Positions 45,684 to 55,038 are shown, counted from the stretch's first letter. The stretch is 64,000 nucleotides of DNA from Caldilineaceae bacterium (GCA_019637685.1 JAHBVF010000001.1:62001-126000), one strand, 5' to 3'. The notes: generated by a model not told the origin, from the sequence alone. Numbers and translations are program-made.

Positions 45684-46562
45684 TCATCGGCCCTTCCACC
45701 AATCTTTGCGAGAACGGGGGTCCATAAACGTGCCCCGATCCCGCACCGCCACCAACATTTCTTCGGTTTGCAGCGTGCCCAGCACTTCGCCGTCCCGCAG
45801 GGCAGGCAGATGGGTCCGCCCGTCTGCGTTTGCCTGTTCATAGAGCGCCAGCAGGTTTGGGTCCACGCATACAGATTCCAGATGGACCGCATAGCCGGGA
45901 GCCACACTGTCGTGGCGGGTGTAGCCCAGCGTGATGCGATCGGCTGCCGCGTAGAGGACCAGCACTTTGTAGCCACCCCCGTAGATTTCCGGCCCCCGAC
46001 CCGGACTGGCCACCGTTTCGTTTCGACTGCCAGCCAACCCCAGCAGCGAGACCGCCCCAGGCGTCAGATTGGCACTGGGGCAGCCGTGTTCCCCGCATCC
46101 CCAATCCCAGGCATAGACCCGGTGTGCGGAGCTGAAAGCGGGCGTGCGTGCGTCGCTGAAAATTCCGGCAAGCTGGGGGGCATCCCCATCGGTGGGGCCG
46201 TTGATGTCCACAATGCCCAGTGTTTCACTGACTGGCGTGTAGCCGCGCAGGGCCAGATTCAGGTCGCCGTGGAGTGCATCCGGGTGGTCGGCCGCGGGAC
46301 CGTCCACAGGGATCAGATCGTAGCTTCGGGTGGAAGAAGGGGGACAGATGGGCAACGGGTCGCCGGTCAGGACTGGCAAATAGAGGAAGGCGGAAGACCC
46401 CGGAACCGTACTGTTGGGAACATTCTCCTGGGCCTGAAGTTTCCCCACACCAGACAGGAGAAGAAGCCCTACAAGCGCGGCCAGAAGCCGCCAGTCAGGG
46501 CCTACGAAATTGGTCTGGGTCAGGCATTGGGTTGTTTCCGTTTTGAAAAGTGTTTTGTTCAT
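45684..46562 (-). CDS. Secreted protein of unknown function
   Basis: A 292-residue protein with a signal peptide ending near AQA (about residue 45, after LLAALVGLLLLSGVG). The mature part contains four conserved-looking Cys residues, with YAWDWGCGEHGC. No domain was recognised. It may be an extracellular or lipid-face protein. The gene lies next to the glycosyltransferase on the same strand, about 117 bases apart. Confidence 0.5.
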   Translation of the reverse strand: MNKTLFKTETTQCLTQTNFVGPDWRLLAALVGLLLLSGVGKLQAQENVPNSTVPGSSAFLYLPVLTGDPLPICPPSSTRSYDLIPVDGPAADHPDALHGDLNLALRGYTPVSETLGIVDINGPTDGDAPQLAGIFSDARTPAFSSAHRVYAWDWGCGEHGCPSANLTPGAVSLLGLAGSRNETVASPGRGPEIYGGGYKVLVLYAAADRITLGYTRHDSVAPGYAVHLESVCVDPNLLALYEQANADGRTHLPALRDGEVLGTLQTEEMLVAVRDRGTFMDPRSRKDWWKGR

Positions 46563-46627
46563 TGCTGGCTCTCCTGTGAAAAGTCAATCGGCTGGACTTT
46601 TCCCCGGAGACAGCCAGCGCGTTGCGC

Positions 46628-47371
46628 TCAGCCCAGCTTCGGGGGTGGTCCCGCCACCGTATCCAATGCGCCACCCAAATCAATCAATTCGGCGGCTATC
46701 TGGCGCAGACATCCGTTCAGGTCCGTGGCGATCTGGCTGGGACCCATTTGTAACAGCCGCCAGCGCTCTGGCAGCAGACCGTCCCGCAGGCTGTCCGCGT
46801 CATCCCCACAGCGGATGCCCAGATAGCCGTGGCGGGCACGCAGGGCAATGTCCGCGGGCCAGTCGCCCACCAGCCGGTTGGGCAAAGGGCGCAGCCGATT
46901 GTCCCGCAGAGCCTGCCACAGGGCATCAAAAGGATCGTCGTCCCGGCGCAATTCCGTAATATCCTGCGCCCGCAACAGCCGATCCAGCGTCGTGTGAATG
47001 AACGTTACCCGGCGAAATTTAGCCGCGGGTACAGGATGATCCAAACGCTTTAAGGGGCCGATGTCAATGCGGAAATAGTAATCCTGGGCGCGGGGGTGAT
47101 CCGCCTCGTGGGGCAACAGTTCGGCCCGGGTGACGAGATGATAGCGCTGCACCGGCGCAAACCAGGTGATGGTATGGCTCTCTTCCTGTGCTCCAAACGC
47201 GCCCGTCTGGTAGAAGGCGAGATAGTCCGCGCCGATGCGTCGGGGCGCGCGGCGCTGGGGAACGCGATACCAGCCGTCCGACGCGGCCCGGCGTAGGTCT
47301 TCGGGCTGATTCACCACTGCCACCAGGACCGTACGGCGCTGTAGATGGGGGTCTGTATAGGCAAAGTCCAT
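46628..47371 (-). CDS. Unknown protein upstream-linked to UV endonuclease
   Basis: A 247-residue soluble protein. The first 110 residues (VLVAVVNQPEDLRRAASDGWYRVP, then ADYLAFYQTGAF and YYFRIDIGPLKRLDHPVP) have the alternating beta pattern of PUA/EVE-like domains. The second half (FRRVTFIHTTLDRLLRAQDITEL) is helical. It begins eight bases after the uvsE stop codon and reads in the same direction, so it is likely co-transcribed with uvsE. A DNA-repair role is inferred from the neighbour only. Confidence 0.5.
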   Translation of the reverse strand: MDFAYTDPHLQRRTVLVAVVNQPEDLRRAASDGWYRVPQRRAPRRIGADYLAFYQTGAFGAQEESHTITWFAPVQRYHLVTRAELLPHEADHPRAQDYYFRIDIGPLKRLDHPVPAAKFRRVTFIHTTLDRLLRAQDITELRRDDDPFDALWQALRDNRLRPLPNRLVGDWPADIALRARHGYLGIRCGDDADSLRDGLLPERWRLLQMGPSQIATDLNGCLRQIAAELIDLGGALDTVAGPPPKLG

Positions 47372-47379
47372 AGGGCGTC

Positions 47380-48360
47380 TCAGCCGATGTGTGGGTAGAG
47401 GGAGGGGGCGTAGCGTTCGATTTGGCTGCGCAGGCGCAGCAGCGCCACATCCTTTGCTTTGGCTTCCAACAGTATATCAAAAGGGCGCAAGGACAGGGAA
47501 AGGGCGCTGGAGAGCAGATCGATAATCGGAAAAGGATCGAGGAAGTCGCTGTGCTGATTGAGCAGAGGGGCCTGCATGCGTACGCCATCGGGTCGGCGCA
47601 GATAGCGGATTTCTGTGCGGGGGCTACTGATGTGGATTTTGGGGCGGATGGCCGGAGGCCAGGTGGACAGGGCCAGACGCAGCGCGTCCAGAGGCGGTAT
47701 CTGTTCCGGGTTCAGGCAGCGGTGGTGCAGGCTGTCGAAGACCACTGGTATGCCCGTGCGCCGGTGAATCCAGAGCGCGTCGGAGAGGCTGTAGCGCCGG
47801 TCGTCGTGTTCCAGAACCACCCGCTGGGCCACCCAATCCGGGAGTTGTTGCCAGCCGGAGACAAAGCGGCCGCGGCCTGCTTCCGGGTTGCCGTGTACGC
47901 CCCCCACGTGAATGACGATCACCCCGTCCGGGCCAGCACCCATCCCATCCAGCAGGGCCGCGGCGGCTGTCAGCTCCTGGACAGAGCGGGCCACCAGCAG
48001 CGGCTCCGGGCTGTTGAGTTGTACATAAAAGCCGGGGTGAAGGGTCAGGCGCAGGCGCTGTTGCCGGGCCAGATCGCCCATCGCGGCCAGTTCTGTGGCG
48101 CACTCCTCCAACTGGCGATGAAAGGCGGGCAGCCCCGGATGGGTGAGATAGGGGGCCAATTGGCCCGACAGCCTGTAGAAATGGATGGAGCGGCTGGACA
48201 GGTAGAGGAAAATATCCCGCAGGTAGGCCAAACTGACGCTGAGGTGGGGCTGATTTTGCCAGCGGCGGCTATCGTGGGAAGGCAGGCCGGGCGCGCCCAA
48301 TACTTTGACACCAAAACCCAGGCGCAGGGAAGGGCGGATGTGTCCGGGGCCGTTGCTCAT
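47380..48360 (-). CDS. uvsE: UV damage endonuclease
   Basis: A 326-residue TIM-barrel enzyme that nicks DNA 5' to UV photoproducts using metal ions. Metal-ligand motifs are visible: TLHPGFYVQL, VIHVGGVHG, VLEHDDRRYS, VFDSLHH, KIHISSPR, QHSDFLDP and LLEAKAKDVALL. This is a substitute for, or addition to, nucleotide excision repair. It is three bases from the DedA gene upstream on the same strand. Confidence 0.93.
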   Translation of the reverse strand: MSNGPGHIRPSLRLGFGVKVLGAPGLPSHDSRRWQNQPHLSVSLAYLRDIFLYLSSRSIHFYRLSGQLAPYLTHPGLPAFHRQLEECATELAAMGDLARQQRLRLTLHPGFYVQLNSPEPLLVARSVQELTAAAALLDGMGAGPDGVIVIHVGGVHGNPEAGRGRFVSGWQQLPDWVAQRVVLEHDDRRYSLSDALWIHRRTGIPVVFDSLHHRCLNPEQIPPLDALRLALSTWPPAIRPKIHISSPRTEIRYLRRPDGVRMQAPLLNQHSDFLDPFPIIDLLSSALSLSLRPFDILLEAKAKDVALLRLRSQIERYAPSLYPHIG

Positions 48361-48363
48361 CGT

Positions 48364-49077
48364 TCACTCGGCAGGGGTGACTTTCGGGTCGGCAGGTTCC
48401 GGCGCTGAGAAGGGCCGGGAGCCAGCCTCGCGCGGGGCTGGGTCGTCGTCGATGGTATCCACAAAGGAGCGGGTGGAGCGCATTCCCCGGTGGGCCAGAT
48501 AGAGAAAGAGAATGAAGATGGCGGCCAGTCCAATCACCGCCAAATAGTGCAGACCCGTCTGTATGTTTTTTATGGCTTCGGTGGCATAGAAGCCGACCAG
48601 CGCCAGCACTGTGGACCAGCCCACCCCGGCCAGAAAGACCACTGGAAACCAGCGCCGCAGGGGGATGCGGGAAAGACCCGCGGCTACCAGCGCTGGGATG
48701 GCGAAACCGGTGGAGAATTTGGCGATGAGCAGGGCTTTGCGGGCGTGGCGGCGCATGGCCCAGCGCAGCTTTTCCAGGTGGCGACGGCGCAGCCCCAGCC
48801 ATCCCAAATAGCGGATGAGTGTCTCTTCGTTGCTGAAATAGCCAAGCGAATACCAGGCGATATCCGCGAAGAGATTGGCGACGGCGGACACTCCGATGAC
48901 CACTGAAATACGCATAAAACCAGCAGAGGCCGCGGCTGCGGCCAACAGTGTGGCAATCGGCCCTTCTACCAAAATCAGCAGGAAGAGCAGAAGATAGTTC
49001 CCACGCCCCAACTCCTGAATGCCGCCCGATTGCATTGTATCCCAGAAAGCATCCAACCACTGGAAGTCGAAATTCAT
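48364..49077 (-). CDS. DedA-family membrane protein
   Basis: A 237-residue protein of the DedA/SNARE-associated (VTT) family. It has several hydrophobic segments, the conserved VEGPIATLLAAA and GYFSNEETLIRYLGW blocks and the re-entrant motif KFSTGFAIPALVAAGLSRI (RFxPG.. equivalent, with Thr-Gly in place of Pro-Gly). Members flip undecaprenyl phosphate or phosphatidylethanolamine. The start at ATG 49077 was chosen; an in-frame ATG 27 bases upstream is possible. Confidence 0.85.
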   Translation of the reverse strand: MNFDFQWLDAFWDTMQSGGIQELGRGNYLLLFLLILVEGPIATLLAAAAASAGFMRISVVIGVSAVANLFADIAWYSLGYFSNEETLIRYLGWLGLRRRHLEKLRWAMRRHARKALLIAKFSTGFAIPALVAAGLSRIPLRRWFPVVFLAGVGWSTVLALVGFYATEAIKNIQTGLHYLAVIGLAAIFILFLYLAHRGMRSTRSFVDTIDDDPAPREAGSRPFSAPEPADPKVTPAE

Positions 49078-49143
49078 AAAGACCTGACTGTCGAATAAGT
49101 ACACAGATGAATAAGTACAGCGTCAACAAAGTTTTTGGGGCGT

Positions 49144-49176
49144 AGAAGTTCGACTTTTCAGAAAAGTCGAACTTCT
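49144..49176. repeat. Dispersed palindrome, GAAGTTCGACTTT type, copy 3
   Basis: Perfect 16-base arms AGAAGTTCGACTTTTC and GAAAAGTCGAACTTCT. It is nested in AACAAAGTT/AACTTTGTT (near 49126 and 49187) and flanked by two copies of ACACAGATGAAT (near 49103 and 49211). Confidence 0.85.
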
Positions 49177-49275
49177 GTAGTCGAATAACTTTGTTTCCAG
49201 TGTAATAAGAACACAGATGAATGCAGAAATGACCCATTGACACGGACAAAATCGCGCCCTGTTTTGGGTGCTACA

Positions 49276-50070
49276 TTATGGGCCTTCTGTCACCCGGCCA
49301 ATCGGCCAGGCCACCACATCCAGACGCCGGGCAAAATGGAGCAAAGGCTGGGTGTCTGGCAGGGCGATGCCCGCGGCCTGGGCCACGCTGTTGCGCGCCC
49401 ACTCTGCCTCGGCGGGCTGGATCGGCCAGGGCGCGTGATGGATTTCACCCCGATAGATGCGCCCCTGTCCATCCGCAGCGTAGAGACAGTAGCGTTCGAT
49501 CAGCCAGGCTTCCAGGCTGCCCGGCGCCACCCAATAGACCGGGCCGGTGGGCGCATAGGTTGCCCGCAGCTCGGCCTCTGGCGCGGGGCTATGGGTGCGT
49601 CGGCTGGCATAGTGGATGGCGTCGCCTTGCGCCTGACAGGTCATCTGTGCCCGAAAATAGGGCAGCCGGTAGAGGGCACGGGCAATCGCTACCGCAATGG
49701 GATTGGCTGCGTCCAGGCTGAAGAACCAGACCCCCGGCTTGCCCCCCAAATTTACATACGTGCGCAGATTCAATTCGGGAAAGGCCGACAGCCCCGGCAC
49801 AGCCGGCAGCAGCCGGGGGCGCACCCCACTCATCCGAAAGGGAACCACGCCCACCCACGCTTCCCCTTCCCACGTGTCCAGGGGCAGGCCCGGCGGCAGC
49901 AGTGGGGCCATCTGCGCCGCGGGGATGGGCCAGTGGGCAAAGAGCAGATCGTGCCAGCCCTGGGCCATCACCCAGGGCTGGCTGGGCAGGGGCCAGGGCC
50001 GGTGATCGGTGTGCTGGAGCGGATGGACACTGTTTGGCATTACGGGCTTTCCGTCAGAAAGTTCTTCCAT
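49276..50070 (-). CDS. YqjF/DUF2071-family protein
   Basis: A 264-residue protein. It shows the YqjF pattern: WHDLLFAHWPIPAAQMAPLLPPGL, then WEGEAWVGVVPFRMSGVRPR, LNLRTYV, GVWFFSLDAA and RIYRGEIHHAPWPI. Function in general is unknown. The start is uncertain (ATG at 50100, 50070 or 50040); I chose 50070, with AGGA seven bases before it. Confidence 0.82.
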   Translation of the reverse strand: MEELSDGKPVMPNSVHPLQHTDHRPWPLPSQPWVMAQGWHDLLFAHWPIPAAQMAPLLPPGLPLDTWEGEAWVGVVPFRMSGVRPRLLPAVPGLSAFPELNLRTYVNLGGKPGVWFFSLDAANPIAVAIARALYRLPYFRAQMTCQAQGDAIHYASRRTHSPAPEAELRATYAPTGPVYWVAPGSLEAWLIERYCLYAADGQGRIYRGEIHHAPWPIQPAEAEWARNSVAQAAGIALPDTQPLLHFARRLDVVAWPIGRVTEGP

Positions 50071-50129
50071 ACGACTGTCCTGGCGCGTTGAGAATTGCAT
50101 TGCCCCTCTGTTCTCAGCACTACTCGGAA

Positions 50130-51665
50130 TCAGGGCGGGCCAACCACATTGCCTGCGTCGTCGTAGAAACGGTTGTCCTGAAAGACAATCCCCGTACACT
50201 GAACGCTCTCGTCAAGGGTTTTGGTCCATATCTGCGAGACGGGAACCAGCGGGCCAAAGCCGGTTTCCGGGTTTTGGCCCGATCCAGTGAGGGGTTCTTC
50301 CGGGCAAGGCACTACATAAATTCGCACAGTCACGCCCTGTTTGCCGGGCAGGTTGCCAAAGGGTGCAAAGCCCCATTCACCCGCGGATTCTCCACAGCCG
50401 GAACATTTGGTGTTGCGCGGTCCTTCGTAGGCAATATGTACACACGCGCCGTTGAAAGGATCACCGCTGGCATACTCCACGCTTCCCTTAAAATAAGTGA
50501 TAGAATCGTTGGGCGTACAGATGCCCGGATTCTTGAGCAGAAATGGAAAATAGGGCGTGGGCACAGGCGTGATGGTGGGTGTGGGCGGCACAGGTGTATT
50601 TGTCGGTCCCGGTGTGGGCGAGGGCGCGATATCCTCCACAATCTGCATATTCTCCACCGCAACCGCCTCCACCAGTTCCCCATACACCCAGCCCCGTTGC
50701 CCCAGATAGTCGATCTCCCACCAGGTGAACTGGGGATTGGCCCCTGTCACCGGATAGACCGCGCCCGCGTTGGCCGCGCCCAGCAGCCCATAGCTGATGC
50801 CCGGCCCGGCGCGCACGTTCATCGTTTGGCCAATGCGTACTTGGGGGAAAGGCGTGGGCGTGGGTGGAGCAGGTGTCGGGGTGGGGGTCGGGGTGGCAAG
50901 CCCGTTCTGGGCGTCGCCCAGAATGGCCCAATATTGGCGGATGATTGTCTCGCCGGCCAGGATGCGCAGATGAAAGTCCAGCCCCGCGTAGTCGTCTGCT
51001 TCGGCAAAGCGATGCTCCCGGCACGCTGGTTCGCCCGCTGGCAATTCGTAGTAGCGGGGTGCGCCCAGGCTGCGCAGATCGGCCAACCGGACCGGGCCGT
51101 GGCGTTCGACAATGCCCGTGGCGTCGCTGATGATCAGTTCCGCGTCCAGATCGGCGAGCATATCAAAGCGCTCCGCGTCGTTGCCTGTCAGCCAGAAGCC
51201 GATGTAGGCACAGCCCAGCCCCGGCCCCCGCTGGCTGTCTGGATAGGCGATCTGCCAGCGCACCCGGTCCTCGCCGCTGTCAATGGCAAAATCCAGGGCC
51301 GCGGCCGGGTGGGGGGTGGGTGTCGGTGTAAAAGTGGGGATGGGCGTGGCCGGGTCCGCGGCAATAGTCTGGGCGGCGGGATCATCCAGCAGCAGTGCGC
51401 TGCCGGGTTCCGCGGTGATCTCCTCGGCCGCGGGCATACGGTTGAGCAGTCGATCCACCACCGGCGAAAGGAAGCGCGCCCGCCACGGGGGGACGATGAC
51501 GAGCAGAATCAACACAAATACCAGCAAAGGCAACAGCAAGCCGAAAATTCGTCGTACCCCAGTCCAGAAGGTCGGGCGATTGCCAAATACCTCCTGATTG
51601 ATGGCGTCTACCGAGGGAAGCCCGTTCGGTTCTGCCGTCTGGTTTTGCTGGGGTAAATTGTACAT
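50130..51665 (-). CDS. Membrane-anchored SH3-domain protein with TPTP linkers
   Basis: A 511-residue protein with a cytoplasmic N terminus, one membrane span (LLLPLLVFVLILLVIVPP, about residues 44-61) and an exterior part. The exterior has Thr-Pro repeat linkers (TPTFTPTPTP; TPTPTPAPPTPTP) around a beta domain, a bacterial SH3 domain (MNVRAGPGISYGLL) and a C-terminal Cys-rich segment (CSGCGES). It probably binds cell-wall or extracellular material. It is on the same strand as and downstream of the RAM-domain gene (51683). Confidence 0.78.
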   Translation of the reverse strand: MYNLPQQNQTAEPNGLPSVDAINQEVFGNRPTFWTGVRRIFGLLLPLLVFVLILLVIVPPWRARFLSPVVDRLLNRMPAAEEITAEPGSALLLDDPAAQTIAADPATPIPTFTPTPTPHPAAALDFAIDSGEDRVRWQIAYPDSQRGPGLGCAYIGFWLTGNDAERFDMLADLDAELIISDATGIVERHGPVRLADLRSLGAPRYYELPAGEPACREHRFAEADDYAGLDFHLRILAGETIIRQYWAILGDAQNGLATPTPTPTPAPPTPTPFPQVRIGQTMNVRAGPGISYGLLGAANAGAVYPVTGANPQFTWWEIDYLGQRGWVYGELVEAVAVENMQIVEDIAPSPTPGPTNTPVPPTPTITPVPTPYFPFLLKNPGICTPNDSITYFKGSVEYASGDPFNGACVHIAYEGPRNTKCSGCGESAGEWGFAPFGNLPGKQGVTVRIYVVPCPEEPLTGSGQNPETGFGPLVPVSQIWTKTLDESVQCTGIVFQDNRFYDDAGNVVGPP

Positions 51666-51682
51666 AGCCACGCCCTGTTTTC

Positions 51683-52378
51683 CTATCGAAACTGCCCCCG
51701 GTAATTGTCGACGAAGAAATGTTCAACCAATTCTACAATATCATCCGGGCTGGCCAGCCAGCGCCAGTCCAGCATTGTGTGCATCTCTGTGTCGATCACT
51801 CCTTTTGTGGTGCGCACCCAGCTCATCACATAGCCTGTCAGCGCGGCCACATCCTTGCCAATCAGCATCAACATCAGATCCGCGTCTTCGCTGTGATAGG
51901 TGTTGAGCAGCCAGACCCGCTTTACATCCGGATGGGTGGGCAGGTCGATCAACGCCTGAAAACAGCGCCGGTCCAGCCCCGGCTCCACATCGATCAGCAC
52001 GCTGGTGGCGACAGTCTTGCTGTTGGGGCTGACTTCCATCTCCAATTCCAGAAGGGTGTCAATATCGGCCCGCCCGCCAAAACTCATCATCGTGCGCGTC
52101 TCCCGCATGCCCTCCACATTGCGCACCACATCCAGCATAAAACGGTTGAACTCCCGCACATCCCGCACCAGACAGGTGAAACGCAGATCGGCCCGTTGGC
52201 GCATCCAACTCACCCACAGGGGCGAAACCCCTTTGGATTGGTAGCGGCGCAGATTGTTCAGAAGCTGCTCCCGGGCGATTTCATCCTTGCCGCTGGCAAT
52301 GTCCGCGTCGATAAAGGCCAACATCGGCGGCAGGGGCGGCGTCGAAGTATCTGTGGTCTGCTCACGTTCGGAGGGCAT
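51683..52378 (-). CDS. Protein with two AsnC/Lrp-like (RAM) domains
   Basis: A 231-residue soluble protein without a helix-turn-helix. Two segments have the RAM/ACT-like betaalphabetabetaalphabeta order: FTCLVRDVREFNRFMLDVVRNVEGMRETRTMMSF, and TSVLIDVEPGLDRRCFQALIDLP continuing into HPDVKRVWLLN. These usually bind amino acids or mediate oligomers in Lrp regulators. Here there is no DNA-binding part, so a sensor or partner role is likely. It is 17 bases from the SH3 gene and diverges from the PEP-like gene. Confidence 0.55.
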   Translation of the reverse strand: MPSEREQTTDTSTPPLPPMLAFIDADIASGKDEIAREQLLNNLRRYQSKGVSPLWVSWMRQRADLRFTCLVRDVREFNRFMLDVVRNVEGMRETRTMMSFGGRADIDTLLELEMEVSPNSKTVATSVLIDVEPGLDRRCFQALIDLPTHPDVKRVWLLNTYHSEDADLMLMLIGKDVAALTGYVMSWVRTTKGVIDTEMHTMLDWRWLASPDDIVELVEHFFVDNYRGQFR

Positions 52379-52462
52379 AGGGCTTGTCCAGTGGGAACTG
52401 TATCCAGTTGACGATTGTTAATTATCCTTATTCAACCCCATTGAAAAGAAAAACGCAAACGT

Positions 52463-52499
52463 TGTCAATGTTGACACAATAGGCTGGATCGCAGAAAAT
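52463..52499 (+). promoter_or_regulatory. Promoter of the 52573 gene with a TTGACA palindrome
   Basis: TTGACA (52471-52476) and GAAAAT (52494-52499) are 17 bases apart. The -35 box is the right half of an inverted repeat, TGTCAA-TG-TTGACA (52463-52476), a candidate operator in the divergent gap. Confidence 0.4.
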
Positions 52500-52572
52500 G
52501 ATCGACGGTGTTTAAAGCGTGGTATTCAAGCGGTGACCCCGGAGCGGTGGTTCTGCATCTTATTGGAAAGAA

Positions 52573-54204
52573 GTGAGGATTCAGTTGTACGATTATACAA
52601 GTGACAACCCAGCATCGGCGGCTCTCCCTACCCTCTGGACCCGCAACTACTTTTATCCCTTTGTGTCGGTCTTTTCTCCTTTCAGCCGCAGTGTGCTGGC
52701 CGAGATCAGCCGCCGGGCCTGGTTTCATTACTACACCCGCCTGGGCCATGACATCAGCTTTGCCCCCAAAACCCTTGTACACAGCGCGGACGGTCGCCTC
52801 TTTCTGGACTTGAAATGGATCTGCCAGCAGGACGCGGCCTTTGCTGGTTTGCCCCCTCTGGTCATCCGGCTCAACAGCGCGCCCGTGGCTATCTGCCCCT
52901 GGGAAAAACCGGGGATGGTTGCTGGCTTTAAGCTAAGCCGCAACCAGAAAAAGATCGACCAACTGTTGCAGGATTTTGCCCGGGATATGGGCGATATCAC
53001 CGGGCGCATTCGCAAGTGGTATGACAAAGTCCAGGCCATGCGCTGGACCCAGGCCGAGATTCTGCAAATTATGGAGGAGATCGAGCGCTTTGGCACAGAA
53101 AGCCTGATGGCCTTCTTCGCGGCCCGCCACAATCTGGAGCGGGAGCACAACACGCTGCTGGGCCTGCTCCCCGGAGACGATCGCCGCCAGAAGTTTCACC
53201 TGATTAACAGCGCGCTTTCCGATCTGGACGGCCTTGCCGAGCTGGCCTTGACAGATGAACTGCTGGCCTTGGCCGGGTTGGCTGCCGCGGACAAAAAATT
53301 GATGGACTGGCTGGAAACAGCGCCCGGTGAGGATTGGCTGCAAAGCGTCCCGCCCGGCACTTTTGCCGATGGGATGGCGCATCTGCTCGACGGTTTCGGC
53401 CATTGGGCAACCGGTGTGGGGGAGATGTCCAATCCCACTTGGGCCGAAAGCCCCGAACTGGTATTCGCCGCCATCCTGACCTGTGCCCGCAACCAGACCA
53501 AACGCCCCAAGCGGGTTCCGTCCACCGCCGCGCGCCAGCAACTTCTGGAGGCGGTGGACGGCAAAGTCCGCAAACAGGCGGAGCAGGCTTTGGACCGTCT
53601 GGCCAGCCTCACAGCCCTGCAGAGCAACGCCTTGAATGCCTATGGATATCTGCTGGCAGGCAGCCGAACCTGGGCGTTGGCCGCGGGCAATGAAGCCACC
53701 ACCGATGGCCGGTTGTTGGACGTCGAAGATGTCTTCCTCTTCGAGTTGGAAGAGATCAAACAGATGATGACCGGAGAATGGAATGTCAGCAGCACCGACG
53801 AAATCCGTCAGCGGGCCGAGGAACGGCGCTTGCAATATACCCAATGGCAGGACTACCGCTCGCCGACCGCCTTCTTCGGTGACACGCCCGCCTGGGCCGC
53901 GCTCTCAGGGCTGCCATCGGTCAGCGGCAGCATCACCGGCCCCCTGCGGCGTCAGGAACACCTGCGCCCGGTTCTCTGCCAGAATGCGGTGGTGGGCGCG
54001 CGGCGGGTGGACAGCGGTTGGTCGCCCACACTGCCCGTGGCCGGTGGCTTTATCGCCGCGGCAGGCTCTCCGCTGGACCCGATTATTGCTGCGGCCAGGG
54101 TCTGGCACGTGCCCACCGTTGTTGGCCTGGGCGCAGGCTACGATCAACTGGTCAACGGCGCGCAGACAACCCTGGACGGGACAGCGGGCGTGGTGGAGCA
54201 GTAG
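52573..54204 (+). CDS. PEP-utilising-enzyme homologue without the swivel histidine
   Basis: A 543-residue protein with a helical central part and a C-terminal swivel-like domain. In PEP synthases the swivel motif is GGxxSHxAIxAR and the His carries phosphate. Here the end reads GGFIAAAGSPLDPIIAAAR (from about residue 491), followed by the family word HVPTVVGLGAG, so the catalytic His is replaced (Pro or Asp at that place). The ATP-grasp domain of full synthases is not seen. It is probably a non-catalytic or differently active relative. The start is GTG 52573 after GGAAAG. Confidence 0.6.
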   Translation: MRIQLYDYTSDNPASAALPTLWTRNYFYPFVSVFSPFSRSVLAEISRRAWFHYYTRLGHDISFAPKTLVHSADGRLFLDLKWICQQDAAFAGLPPLVIRLNSAPVAICPWEKPGMVAGFKLSRNQKKIDQLLQDFARDMGDITGRIRKWYDKVQAMRWTQAEILQIMEEIERFGTESLMAFFAARHNLEREHNTLLGLLPGDDRRQKFHLINSALSDLDGLAELALTDELLALAGLAAADKKLMDWLETAPGEDWLQSVPPGTFADGMAHLLDGFGHWATGVGEMSNPTWAESPELVFAAILTCARNQTKRPKRVPSTAARQQLLEAVDGKVRKQAEQALDRLASLTALQSNALNAYGYLLAGSRTWALAAGNEATTDGRLLDVEDVFLFELEEIKQMMTGEWNVSSTDEIRQRAEERRLQYTQWQDYRSPTAFFGDTPAWAALSGLPSVSGSITGPLRRQEHLRPVLCQNAVVGARRVDSGWSPTLPVAGGFIAAAGSPLDPIIAAARVWHVPTVVGLGAGYDQLVNGAQTTLDGTAGVVEQ

Positions 54205-54212
54205 ATTGATAG

Positions 54213-54992
54213 ATGTATAGCCTGCGAATTGCCCTCTCTTTTCTCACCACAATGCCTTTGCCTTCCCTACCGGCAGAGGCATTTTTGTCGGGCCAGGGAC
54301 GGGCTTTTGCCTGGTATCCGGCGGTGGGCCTGCTGATTGGGCTGCTTCTGAGCGGTGCGGCGTTTCTGTTGGCACAGGCCGCCCTCTCGCCGCAGGTGCA
54401 GTCCGGGCTGCTGCTGCTGGGCTGGGTGCTGATCACCGGCGGGCTGCATCTGGACGGGGTGATGGACAGCTGCGACGCGCTCTTTGCGCCGGTTTCGGTG
54501 GCGCGGCGGCTGGCAATCCTGAAGGATGTCCACACCGGTGCTTTTGGCGTCCTGGGTCTCTTCTTCGTCCTCGGCTTGAAATGGGCGCTGCTGGCTGAAC
54601 TGTTGGGACAGCCTGGGGGATGGCTGACGCTCCATCCGGCTCTCCTTTTGGCTCCCCTCTGGGGGCGCTGGGTATTGGTGTGGGCAGCCTGGCGTTTTCC
54701 CTATGCCCGGCCCGGCGAAAGCCTGGGGCGCACAATGACAGGGGGCCTCTCTCGCCGGGAAGCGCTGATCGCCACCCTCACCGCCTTAGCCATCCACAGC
54801 GGACTGGCCTTTTGGCAGCCCGACCTGTGGGCTGTGGTGCTGGTGGTTCCCCTGGTTTATCTGCTGGCACGTTGGGCCGCGGGCAAACTGGGCGGCGGAC
54901 TGACCGGCGATCTCTACGGTTTTCTCTGCGAAACGACGGAAGGGCTGGTGCTGTTGGCGCTGGTACTTTTGGGTGGGGCAATTCCGGTATGA
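54213..54992 (+). CDS. cobS: Adenosylcobinamide-GDP ribazoletransferase
   Basis: CobS joins adenosylcobinamide-GDP to ribazole (or its phosphate) to form cobalamin, in the membrane. The 259-residue product has the usual 6-7 spans and the HLDGVMDSCDALFAP, KDVHTGAFGVLGLF and GGLTGDLYGFLCE motifs. In many homologues the first motif is HLDGLADTADG; the variant MDSCDA is a normal type. The partner cobU lies 4 kb downstream, behind three unrelated genes. Confidence 0.92.
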   Translation: MYSLRIALSFLTTMPLPSLPAEAFLSGQGRAFAWYPAVGLLIGLLLSGAAFLLAQAALSPQVQSGLLLLGWVLITGGLHLDGVMDSCDALFAPVSVARRLAILKDVHTGAFGVLGLFFVLGLKWALLAELLGQPGGWLTLHPALLLAPLWGRWVLVWAAWRFPYARPGESLGRTMTGGLSRREALIATLTALAIHSGLAFWQPDLWAVVLVVPLVYLLARWAAGKLGGGLTGDLYGFLCETTEGLVLLALVLLGGAIPV

Positions 54993-55038
54993 TACACTTT
55001 TTTCGGACTCTTCCGACATCAATGGGTTGGAGTGCGCA

